Source: Nitrospiraceae bacterium (lineage in GTDB: Bacteria; Nitrospirota; Thermodesulfovibrionia; UBA6902). Taken from it: a stretch of DNA of 43,115 nt. The notes below the pieces were generated by a model. That model did not search any database. It was given only the letters and a program-made list of their open reading frames with translations, and had not been told where the DNA came from. The position numbers and the translations under genes are program-made. Below, in pieces: positions 9,101 through 15,415 of the stretch. The stretch is taken from contig CP070632.1 of the NCBI GenBank assembly GCA_020356065.1, positions 1,487,944 to 1,531,058 on the forward strand, written 5' to 3'. Position 1 is the first letter of the stretch. Every line of letters begins with the position of its first letter.

Positions 9101-9469
9101 TGTACAGCATGCCATGCCAGCGGCTATCCGGGCAATTACGCAGGGGCATCACAGAATGACTGCTTTACCTGTCATCAGAGTGATTACAACGGAGCTCCTA
9201 ATCATACTGCATTCAGTTATCCCCAGGACTGTACGACCTGCCACTCGGGCAACAGCTGGCAGGGAGCAACGTTCCAGCACCAGAGCTTTCAGCTTAGGGG
9301 TATACACGCAACATTAAGCTGCAATGCATGTCACAGTAGCGGCTATCCCGGCAATTATGCCGGAACTTCAGATGATGAATGTTTTACATGTCATGAAAGT
9401 GATTACAACAGGGAGCACAATAACCAACCGCATGACTGCACACAATGTCACGACCTGTGGGGCTGGTAA
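6185..9469 (+). CDS. Giant secreted multiheme c-type cytochrome with 42 CXXCH motifs
   Basis: GTG start at 6185 with GAGAGG upstream. The 1,094-residue precursor has a clear signal peptide (residues 1-30, cleavage after SSYA). I count 42 CXXCH heme-attachment motifs, one per ~25 residues, plus many extra histidines that could be distal ligands. The N-terminal half is built of ~86-residue modules (CNDCHYDVH, CDSCHTVENEW, VECKKCH); the C-terminal half of 73-residue three-heme modules (CTACHASGYPG, CYTCH, PQDCTVCH, NSWSGASYSH). The composition is cytochrome c3/c7-like, with no catalytic signature such as those of nitrite, hydroxylamine or octaheme reductases. I infer an electron-transfer wire in the periplasm or outside the cell. 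It heads a same-strand unit with a barrel protein (7-base gap) and a quinol-type cytochrome b. Confidence 0.92.
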   Translation: MKLLIIKKLMVLMSLCLVSLFTVNMGSSYAQWLSPGKLTKSHKEIEGLANCTKCHQLGKGILNSLCMSCHEKLIAQIKNNKGFHSRLKDPCISCHTDHKGEDYNITSLDKDKFDHDKTGYVLKAKHKVLCEKCHREEKTYLGLTQECTGCHTDLHKKQLARDCLQCHTFQDWNKTNFDHAKSIYRLTGKHTDVQCQKCHSGSSINSDGKPGDVKAAYTSLQYKPLSHDKCNDCHFDIHKGELKKQTCTECHSTEGWDKKTFEHNNPHLTDFSLEGRHEKVACELCHIEETFKYEQNGKTVERVARRLTSIKHAGCNDCHYDVHTEQFRDQRCDSCHTVENEWKKTVFTHDSKDYKGFKLVGKHIDVECKKCHQQNEIKYTEFHKKKKTTLGTFKPVKSEKCNDCHYDVHKEQFRGQRCDSCHTVENEWEKTVFRHESKEYKGYKLEGKHSDVECKKCHKQDTVRYVEFGQTKESLIGQFKPTEHDTCLVCHEDKHKGQYQEKCSHCHSPVSWDPKNYLHDPLSLELKGAHKTLACIECHMGMKDFKGLDSECITCHQKQDPHLNQFGQFCDDCHRQQAWIPTDFKHTSVGFRLAGGHREADCKDCHINRDYRNTSTDCFECHIEDYQTAPNHLTRQYPQECDKCHNPSSVWENVSYDHTAFTFRGAHNAIRNGCATCHDAPVQMPMGTTDDDCYNCHSSTGVAVTTYEGTLNPSHTLFNFSYTCTDCHTVDSWMGANYTHQNFQQNGLHASLDCTACHASGYPGNYAGAAQNDCYTCHQNDYNGALNHINFNFPQDCTVCHSGNSWSGASYSHQSFQLSGVHTILDCTACHASGYPGEYAGTADDDCYACHSSDYQNESEHAESGYPQDCTTCHSVNSWEGAAFQHVNFKTKGVHTTLNCTACHTTGYPGELAGTTDDECHTCHVSDYEGAPNHALFNYPHDCSACHLDNSWTGASFTHQSLNLNSLHSALDCTACHASGYPGNYAGASQNDCFTCHQSDYNGAPNHTAFSYPQDCTTCHSGNSWQGATFQHQSFQLRGIHATLSCNACHSSGYPGNYAGTSDDECFTCHESDYNREHNNQPHDCTQCHDLWGW
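6872..7642 (+). repeat. Tandem ~258-bp heme modules inside the cytochrome gene
   Basis: Module starts (first TGC of CNDCH) fall at 6872, 7127, 7385, with a degenerate one at 7643. The spacings are 255, 258 and 258 bases. The copies at 7127 and 7385 are nearly identical for their first ~85 bases (CNDCHYDVH through VENEW), which points to recent duplication; the one at 6872 is clearly older. Confidence 0.85.
8444..9469 (+). repeat. Tandem 219-bp heme modules inside the cytochrome gene
   Basis: Module starts fall at 8444, 8663, 8882, 9101 and 9320, exactly 219 bases (73 codons, three CXXCH) apart; the fifth is cut short by the stop codon. The amino-acid pattern is CTACHASGYPGNYAG, then DCYTCH, then PQDCTTCHSGNSW, then HQSFQLxGxH. 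Uninterrupted periodicity implies growth by whole-module duplication. Confidence 0.9.
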
Positions 9470-9476
9470 TCAAGGA

Positions 9477-11312
9477 ATGATAGAGCAATCAATAAGAATA
9501 ATGAATATGCTGAACTTAACGGTCAAACATAAAGCAATGTCTTGCCTGTTACATTCAGGAAGAATTCCAGGTTATGTGCTTATGATTGTCTTCCTTATAT
9601 TTATATTGTTACCTGTAGACCTTCACGCAAAAGACACAGAGATCTATACCGTTCAGACAGGGAGCTTTACAGTAGACACTATAGCAGAGGAACATTTCAA
9701 TTCATTATTAAAAGCGTTTGATAAAAGTGAAAATAATCACCTGAGAATTGAGAAAGTCGGAGATTTTTATGCTGTACGGGTAGGTAAATTCAGGGACCAT
9801 GCCGCTGCAAGTAAATTTCTCCAGTCAATGTCTGCTCAAGTTAAGGAAGCTATTATTTTAAAGGCCTATTTTAATGAGGAAAATTTCATCAAGTCTTCTT
9901 CAAAGGCAGTGAAAGCAACACTGGAAGAAAACAAAGTGAAGCCAACGTTCTCAACGGATATGTTAAATGCAACCATAACTGAAATCAGTCAGGACAAAAA
10001 ACCTGCCGCGAAAACTGAACTCATTGCAGGCACAGATGAAAACCTGAAAGCAGATGATACCAACAATACATCTGAATCTACGGTTCAGCCCCTCAGGAAC
10101 AGGACAGAGAAAAAACAGAAAAAATATGAAGACATTCACGGAAGGGTATATATCAGCGATTACTATTCAAATGACAGCAACAACTTTGATTTTCATGTGC
10201 TGTCTTCAAGGTTAAAGGTATACCAGAGGGAAAATGATAACAGCCGGTATTACTTTAAATTTGATGGCAGGGCAAGAATGAAAGTTTCTGACAATGATGT
10301 GCATAACGATATACCTGAGTTTAAATTATATGAAATATGGATTGGTTATAAATTCCCGGTACAGAGGCTTGACGTCATTACAGGGAGACAGCATATCCTT
10401 GAGATGTATAACACAAGTGTTGATGGAATTAATACAAAGTTCAGGTTCAGAGACGACATCGGGATAGGCATATTTGCAGGTCTCGCACCCGATAAATATG
10501 ATTATTCCTTTAATTCCAAGTTTAAAACTGCAGGCGTTTACAGCTTTCTTGACAGGGACAGGTATAAATTAAAGTTAGGATATGAAAAGCTGTTTTACGA
10601 TGGGAAAACGGACAGGGAATATTTATCATTCAAGCTGTATTCAGATTTTAATAAAAAAATGTGGTTCAACCTGTTATCTTCCGCCAGTATCAACCAGATT
10701 ATAAACAGTATAGATGTGGATAATATGAGTACAAATCTGCTCTACAAATTCTCCAGGGATCTTCGTGTCAATTTCTTTTTTAATTATTACAGGGCCATAC
10801 GATACTTTGAATCTTCAAAGAAGTTTATTTCCCACAACGGCATCCCGGACGATTATTACCTTGATACAAACCCGCAATCAAGACTAGGGGTCAGAATTAA
10901 TTACAGGCTACTGAAAAAACTGACCGTATACACATCGGCGGCATATCAGCACAGAGATATAGATGATGAAAGTGCTACCCGGTTTACCGGAGGATTCAGA
11001 GCATATGATCTCCGTCGGTTTAATCTTTCAGGCCGCTATACACGTATAAACAACTTTACATCCAAGAGTAATGAATTTAATCTGGAAGTCTCCAGGTTCT
11101 TCCTCGACAAGTTTGATGTATCTGTATACGCTAGCCATGAACAGGAAGAGCTTGACATAGAAAACGGGTTTACAGCCGGACTGCTGACCTATGGTGCCTC
11201 TTTGTACTGGACAATTAACAAACACTATTTTATTTCAATGTTTCTTGAGCGATATGATGAAGATGACTATGACAACACGTCGATGTTCACCCAGGGCGGT
11301 TACAGGTTCTGA
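9477..11312 (+). CDS. SPOR-domain plus outer-membrane beta-barrel protein
   Basis: I use ATG 9477, the first start after the cytochrome stop; ATG 9501, 9507 and 9537 are also possible and none has a convincing ribosome site, so translational coupling is likely. From 9477 the protein is 611 residues. A hydrophobic signal segment (about 31-51) ends VDLHA. Residues ~56-135 resemble a SPOR domain (EIYTVQTGSFTVD, DFYAVRVGKFRDHAAASKF), which binds denuded peptidoglycan. After a low-complexity linker, residues ~225-611 are alternating amphipathic strands with many Tyr/Phe and Arg/Lys, ending in GGYRF; the terminal aromatic is typical of BAM-inserted outer-membrane proteins. Its place between a 42-heme cytochrome and a cytochrome b suggests the porin of an electron conduit. 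No CXXCH is present. Confidence 0.75.
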   Translation: MIEQSIRIMNMLNLTVKHKAMSCLLHSGRIPGYVLMIVFLIFILLPVDLHAKDTEIYTVQTGSFTVDTIAEEHFNSLLKAFDKSENNHLRIEKVGDFYAVRVGKFRDHAAASKFLQSMSAQVKEAIILKAYFNEENFIKSSSKAVKATLEENKVKPTFSTDMLNATITEISQDKKPAAKTELIAGTDENLKADDTNNTSESTVQPLRNRTEKKQKKYEDIHGRVYISDYYSNDSNNFDFHVLSSRLKVYQRENDNSRYYFKFDGRARMKVSDNDVHNDIPEFKLYEIWIGYKFPVQRLDVITGRQHILEMYNTSVDGINTKFRFRDDIGIGIFAGLAPDKYDYSFNSKFKTAGVYSFLDRDRYKLKLGYEKLFYDGKTDREYLSFKLYSDFNKKMWFNLLSSASINQIINSIDVDNMSTNLLYKFSRDLRVNFFFNYYRAIRYFESSKKFISHNGIPDDYYLDTNPQSRLGVRINYRLLKKLTVYTSAAYQHRDIDDESATRFTGGFRAYDLRRFNLSGRYTRINNFTSKSNEFNLEVSRFFLDKFDVSVYASHEQEELDIENGFTAGLLTYGASLYWTINKHYFISMFLERYDEDDYDNTSMFTQGGYRF

Positions 11313-11316
11313 TGTG

Positions 11317-11340
11317 ATATGAAACACATTTATTTCATAT
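11317..11340 (+). promoter_or_regulatory. Hairpin just after the barrel gene
   Basis: ATATGAAA (11317-11324) / TTTCATAT (11333-11340) with an 8-base loop, starting five bases after the stop codon and followed by a short T-rich stretch. It is a weak terminator or mRNA-processing hairpin that could lower expression of the cytochrome b gene relative to the two genes before it. Confidence 0.4.
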
Positions 11341-11413
11341 ATTTTCTGTTACTTTTATGAACATGACCGGAATTTAAAATAATAAGAATGACCATTAATC
11401 AGAGGAGGATAAA

Positions 11414-12280
11414 ATGGGATATCAAAAACACAAAAATTTTATGCTGAGGTGGCTCACAAAAGAATTAACGCCACAAAGTCACCGGATAAGAAAAAGTATA
11501 AAAAAACCGGATGATAACAAAACCGTACATAAAAAACATTCTCAGTCAAACAAAATCCTCAGATTCAGAAAATCAGAACGACATCTGCACTGGGCCATAG
11601 CAATTCCCTTTATGATTTGCTACATGACAGCCCTTATCCTTGTATTTATTTACAATCCCAATCCGCTGAAAGCTCATCGTGAGATCTTCTCGCTTATTCA
11701 CAGAGTTTCGGGCGTATGCCTAATCATACTGCCTTTACTTGCCATTATCAAAAGCAGAAAAGACATCAGGATGTATTATTACAATATTAAGCAGGCGTGG
11801 GTATGGACATTTGAAGATGTCAAATGGCTTGTCATGATGGGTCTGGCATCTATCAGTAAGAGATTTAAGCTGCCGGAACAGGGGAAGTTCAATGCGGCAG
11901 AAAAAATCAACTTCATGATGTTAATGGCCACGTATCCCCTCTATGTTGTTACCGGAATGTTTATATGGCTGACTAACGGAGCCTTACTGTCCTGGATCAT
12001 CCATTTTGGCATGGCTCTGCTTGCAACCCCTTTATTAATTGGGCACAAGTTTATGGCCACCATTAATCCTGATACCAGGATAGGACTCTCAGGCATGATC
12101 AATGGTTATGTGGACCGTCACTGGGCAAAACATCATTATACGAAATGGTACAGGGAGCATTTTGAAGAGAGCCCGACACCTCACCATCCTCAGCCTCAGC
12201 ATGCAATGACTGATGATAACCTCGTTCCGGTTCCCGTAGAAACTCATGCAAAGACTCCACAGCCTGTTGAAGCAGCTTAG
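11414..12280 (+). CDS. FdnI-like di-heme cytochrome b membrane subunit
   Basis: ATG 11414 has AGAGGAGG seven bases upstream. The 288-residue protein has a ~50-residue basic cytosolic N-terminus, four membrane segments (about 60-80, 93-113, 166-187, 190-213) and a Pro/His-rich tail. Four histidines sit where the cytochrome b561 / formate dehydrogenase gamma family carries its heme ligands: H59 (RHLHW), H96 (SLIHRVSG), H197 and H211. The 14-residue spacing of the last two equals that of FdnI (H155/H169). Such subunits exchange electrons between quinones and periplasmic partners. With no dehydrogenase subunit nearby, I infer it links menaquinol to the multiheme cytochrome encoded upstream. Gap to the barrel gene is 101 bases, with the hairpin at 11317-11340. 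Confidence 0.85.
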   Translation: MGYQKHKNFMLRWLTKELTPQSHRIRKSIKKPDDNKTVHKKHSQSNKILRFRKSERHLHWAIAIPFMICYMTALILVFIYNPNPLKAHREIFSLIHRVSGVCLIILPLLAIIKSRKDIRMYYYNIKQAWVWTFEDVKWLVMMGLASISKRFKLPEQGKFNAAEKINFMMLMATYPLYVVTGMFIWLTNGALLSWIIHFGMALLATPLLIGHKFMATINPDTRIGLSGMINGYVDRHWAKHHYTKWYREHFEESPTPHHPQPQHAMTDDNLVPVPVETHAKTPQPVEAA

Positions 12281-12291
12281 GGTGAGATATA

Positions 12292-13107
12292 TTAAAATTG
12301 AATGTTCTGGTCCTGTGAACGAACATACATGTCAGGTCTTCTGTCATTGATAATATTATTGTATTGATTCAGCATCTTGTCTCGTGCCTCAGCCGGATCA
12401 AGATCTGTGATCATGACTGCCTCTTCATCGTCAGGGGCCCGCAAAAGAATCTGCCCTTTGGGAGAAACGATCTCACTTTTTCCGATAAAGGTTAGAGGTT
12501 TCTTCCCATGTCTCAGCTCGGTCCCGATTCTGTTGGCTGTTATCGCATAGGTCATATTTTCAAGGCACCTGACCGGCATGGCATCGGGACAGAATGGAAG
12601 AACAAGGTTAGACGGGTGTGCTATAATATCAGCACCTTTAAGTGCGAGGGCCCTCATGGATTCCGGATAAAACCAGTCAAAACAGATCATTATTCCAAGA
12701 CGGCATATACCGATGTCCCATACTTTAAATCCTGTATCTCCACGCGTAAAAAATAATGTCTCTTCAAAAAAGAGATGTGTTTTTCTGTAAACACCAAGAA
12801 ATCCATCCGGGCCGGTCAGTACAGCAGAATTATAATATCTGTCACCATCCTTCTCCGGAAGGCCCGCGACAACAAACATGTGTTTATCGTGAGACAGCTT
12901 CAGGAGTTCCCGGGTTGTTCTCCCGTCAGGGATCTCTTCTGACAGATCAGCTACCTCATCGATTGAAGCAAACTGATATCCTGTGGCAAAAAACTCGGGC
13001 AGGACCAGAAGATCCATCTCTCGGTTTTTAACCGTATCCCTGACCTTTTCAACATTAGCGTTAATATCACCAAATAAGGGATTCAGCTGATAAAATCCAA
13101 CTATCAT
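12292..13107 (-). CDS. Carbon-nitrogen hydrolase (nitrilase superfamily)
   Basis: A 271-residue protein with the complete nitrilase Glu-Lys-Cys triad: E38 in LLVLPEFFATG, K109 in VYRKTHLF, C142 in GIMICFDWFYPES. Length fits the amidase branches of the superfamily (omega-amidase, N-carbamoyl hydrolases, carbamoylputrescine-type). There is no transporter or synthetase domain that would fix the substrate. No Shine-Dalgarno is seen at ATG 13107, but a promoter is positioned for a leaderless mRNA. It converges with the cytochrome b gene (11 bases between stops) and diverges from the DUF362 gene. Confidence 0.88.
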   Translation of the reverse strand: MIVGFYQLNPLFGDINANVEKVRDTVKNREMDLLVLPEFFATGYQFASIDEVADLSEEIPDGRTTRELLKLSHDKHMFVVAGLPEKDGDRYYNSAVLTGPDGFLGVYRKTHLFFEETLFFTRGDTGFKVWDIGICRLGIMICFDWFYPESMRALALKGADIIAHPSNLVLPFCPDAMPVRCLENMTYAITANRIGTELRHGKKPLTFIGKSEIVSPKGQILLRAPDDEEAVMITDLDPAEARDKMLNQYNNIINDRRPDMYVRSQDQNIQF

Positions 13108-13113
13108 CTACAT

Positions 13114-13143
13114 AAAATACCACTATCAATGAAGGATTGTCTA
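13114..13143 (-). promoter_or_regulatory. Promoter of the nitrilase-family gene, leaderless geometry
   Basis: On the minus strand TAGACA (13138-13143), 18 bases, TATTTT (13114-13119). Only six bases separate the -10 box from ATG 13107, so transcription should start at or next to the start codon. Confidence 0.5.
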
Positions 13144-13211
13144 ACACGGATTATTCATTGGAAGCCTGTTCCCATGGAGCAAATTATCAATTTACCTTAA
13201 GTCAGGTCTGC

Positions 13212-13217
13212 TAAAAT
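13212..13217 (+). promoter_or_regulatory. -10 box of the DUF362 gene
   Basis: TAAAAT ends eight bases before ATG 13226, which would leave a leader of one or two bases. I see no good -35 match (TTTACC at 13191-13196 is 15 bases away). The gene has no Shine-Dalgarno. Confidence 0.35.
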
Positions 13218-13225
13218 ACCTTACT

Positions 13226-14335
13226 ATGACAGAAGTAATAATCAAAAGCGCTGAATATGAATATGATATTCTGAAACCGGTTGTTTTCGAGTTTATGAAC
13301 GCACTGGGAGGAAAGCGAATAAGTCAGGACAGCCGTGTCATAATCAAGCCAAACCTGCTGGCCGCAGCTGTTCCGGAAAAAGCGATCGTGACCCATCCCA
13401 TGGTTATCAGGGCCGTGGTCGAGTTTGTGAATGAAAGGGGAGCAAGGCCGCAGATCTCTGACAGTCCTGCTATCGGGACGTTCCAAAAGATCCTCGATGA
13501 AAGCGGAATAACACAGGCCATTAAGGGGCTGAATGTTGAGTGCAGGGAGTTCAAAGGTGCCGTGAACGTAGACATCGGCAGGCCGTTTAACAGCATTGAG
13601 ATAGCCAGGGATGCTATGGAAGCTGACTTTCTCATTAATCTGCCAAAGCTCAAGACACATGCACAGATGAAGCTTACGCTTGGGGTGAAAAACACGTTCG
13701 GGTGCATTATCGGCATGAAAAAACCAGAGTGGCATCTCAGGTCCGGAGTTGACAGAGAGCTGTTTGCAGATCTCCTTGCAAGGATATCCAAAGCTGTCAA
13801 ACCTGACATTACCATTATGGACGGCATTCTTTCCATGGAAGGTCAGGGGCCTGGCAAGGGCGGCACGCCAAGGAAACTTGGAGTAGTTATGGGAAGCAGG
13901 AGTCCGGCTGCTATTGATATTGCCGTTTGCAAAATGATTGGCCTGGATCCTCTTTCATTGCTTACCAATAAAATGTCAGCCCTGACCGGCCCGGCAATAG
14001 AAGATGTAACCATTACCGGGGAGTTGCCTGCAATATCCGAATTTGAACTGCCAGTGATGTCACCCGCCGTTTTCGGGCCGGTTGCTCTGCACAGTTTTAT
14101 CAGAAAGCACCTTGTTCAAAGACCGGTCGCTGATCCTTCACTATGTCGAATGTGTGGAGAATGCCGGAAATACTGTCCTGCGCATGCTATCACGCAGGAT
14201 AAGAAGAAGATATACTTTGATTATGATACGTGCATACGGTGTTACTGCTGTCTTGAGGTCTGTCCGCACGGTGCTTTAACAGCAAAAGAGTCAATGCCGG
14301 GCAGTGTCGTGAGGAGACTATTAAGAATTCGATAA
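13226..14335 (+). CDS. DUF362 protein with C-terminal 2[4Fe-4S] ferredoxin domain
   Basis: A 369-residue protein. Residues 1-~290 match the DUF362 fold: RVIIKPNLL, THPMVIRAVVEFV, FLINLPKLKTHAQMKLT and GVKNTFGCI are its usual landmarks. The C-terminus carries two clusters of cysteines, CRMCGECRKYCP and CIRCYCCLEVCP, ligands for two [4Fe-4S] clusters. Such proteins are common in anaerobes; the substrate is generally unknown, so I assign only a redox or iron-sulfur function. It overlaps the convergent HD-GYP gene by 15 bases. No Shine-Dalgarno precedes the ATG. Confidence 0.88.
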   Translation: MTEVIIKSAEYEYDILKPVVFEFMNALGGKRISQDSRVIIKPNLLAAAVPEKAIVTHPMVIRAVVEFVNERGARPQISDSPAIGTFQKILDESGITQAIKGLNVECREFKGAVNVDIGRPFNSIEIARDAMEADFLINLPKLKTHAQMKLTLGVKNTFGCIIGMKKPEWHLRSGVDRELFADLLARISKAVKPDITIMDGILSMEGQGPGKGGTPRKLGVVMGSRSPAAIDIAVCKMIGLDPLSLLTNKMSALTGPAIEDVTITGELPAISEFELPVMSPAVFGPVALHSFIRKHLVQRPVADPSLCRMCGECRKYCPAHAITQDKKKIYFDYDTCIRCYCCLEVCPHGALTAKESMPGSVVRRLLRIR

Positions 14336-15415
14336 TGTTCGCTCGATTGAACTGATAAAATTATCCAGCAGCAATGGGTTAAAATCCGTGCCGGCCCCCT
14401 GCCGCATTATTACAAGAATGTCTTTTATCTCCATACTCTCCCTGTACGGTCTGCGGCTTCGTAAGGCATCAAAAAAATCTGCAATCGCTACAATCTGGCT
14501 GCATATGTGCTGCTTTCTGTTTTTGTCACTCAATACAGGATACCCTGAGAGATCATATTTCAAATGATGCTCAAAAGCTACCACAGGTGCAAGCCTGGTA
14601 ATATCTTCAATTTTTGCCAGATACAATGCCCCAAAGGAGGGATGTTTTTTAATTTCATTAAATTCCTCTTCATCCAGTCTTTCTTTTTTTTCCAGTATCT
14701 TTTTGCTGATATACAGCTTGCCGGCATCATGCAGAATCGCAGCAATGCCGATATCATAGAGCATATCACTGTTGATTCCGAGGGATTCAGCCTGGAATAC
14801 TGACAACACCGCAACATTTGCTGCATGTGTATATGTGTATTCACTAAAAGACCTTACAGGGCTGAGATATTTAAGAATATTTGTTTCCTTCTTCATGGCT
14901 GCTATCATATTGACAACTACATGTTCCACCCCGGCTACGTCCAAGCTGCCCGAAGCGGATGTTGAACGAAAGACACTCTGTACATTTTCACTAAAATCAG
15001 CAGGCCTGTACTGGATACTGCCCCCGTCTGTATCTTCCTGAGTCATTACATCAACTCCGCCGGCCTTTATATGTGGATAGGACCGCATATCTCTGCCGGG
15101 AGCTGCCATGTCAATAATAAACTGCTTTATTTCTGGAAGGGCGATCCCCTCAAGAAAGTCAATACGTGAAATACCTTTTCTTTTAAAGCGTTTCAGAATA
15201 TTAATTCTATGAAGTCCCGCATCTCTGAGAGGGGCGTTGTTTACGATAAGCTCGTTGTCCAGCACCATAATTTCCAGTTTTTCCTTCAGAAGCGCTTTAA
15301 TAGATGCCAGGGTTTTTTTTGCAAGATCATCAAATGCCTCGTGCTCTTTTGAATAGAGAGAGCAGTTTGATATCGCAATCATGAATGTTGAGACAAAATC
15401 TTTGGCGCTCGTCAT
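14321..15415 (-). CDS. HD-GYP domain protein (probable c-di-GMP phosphodiesterase)
   Basis: A 364-residue protein. Residues ~190-345 are an HD-GYP domain: H197, H229-D230 (ILHDAGK), H258, H283-H284, D313, and a GYP loop HHLKYDLSGYP, one change from the canonical HHxxxDGxGYP. It should therefore hydrolyse c-di-GMP, though the loop change leaves this open. Residues ~15-105 (SLYSKEHEAFDDL, IMVLDNELIVNNAPL, KRFKRKGISRIDFLEGI) form a domain that also starts the HEAT protein immediately upstream; I do not know a name for it. The ATG overlaps the TGA of that gene (ATGA), so the two are translated as a coupled pair. Confidence 0.85.
   Translation of the reverse strand: MTSAKDFVSTFMIAISNCSLYSKEHEAFDDLAKKTLASIKALLKEKLEIMVLDNELIVNNAPLRDAGLHRINILKRFKRKGISRIDFLEGIALPEIKQFIIDMAAPGRDMRSYPHIKAGGVDVMTQEDTDGGSIQYRPADFSENVQSVFRSTSASGSLDVAGVEHVVVNMIAAMKKETNILKYLSPVRSFSEYTYTHAANVAVLSVFQAESLGINSDMLYDIGIAAILHDAGKLYISKKILEKKERLDEEEFNEIKKHPSFGALYLAKIEDITRLAPVVAFEHHLKYDLSGYPVLSDKNRKQHICSQIVAIADFFDALRSRRPYRESMEIKDILVIMRQGAGTDFNPLLLDNFISSIERTLSNS

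Noticed and set aside
8444-9469. 219-bp periodicity as a CRISPR-like or satellite array
   Set aside because: The repeats are codon-phased, each encodes three CXXCH motifs, and there are no unique spacers.
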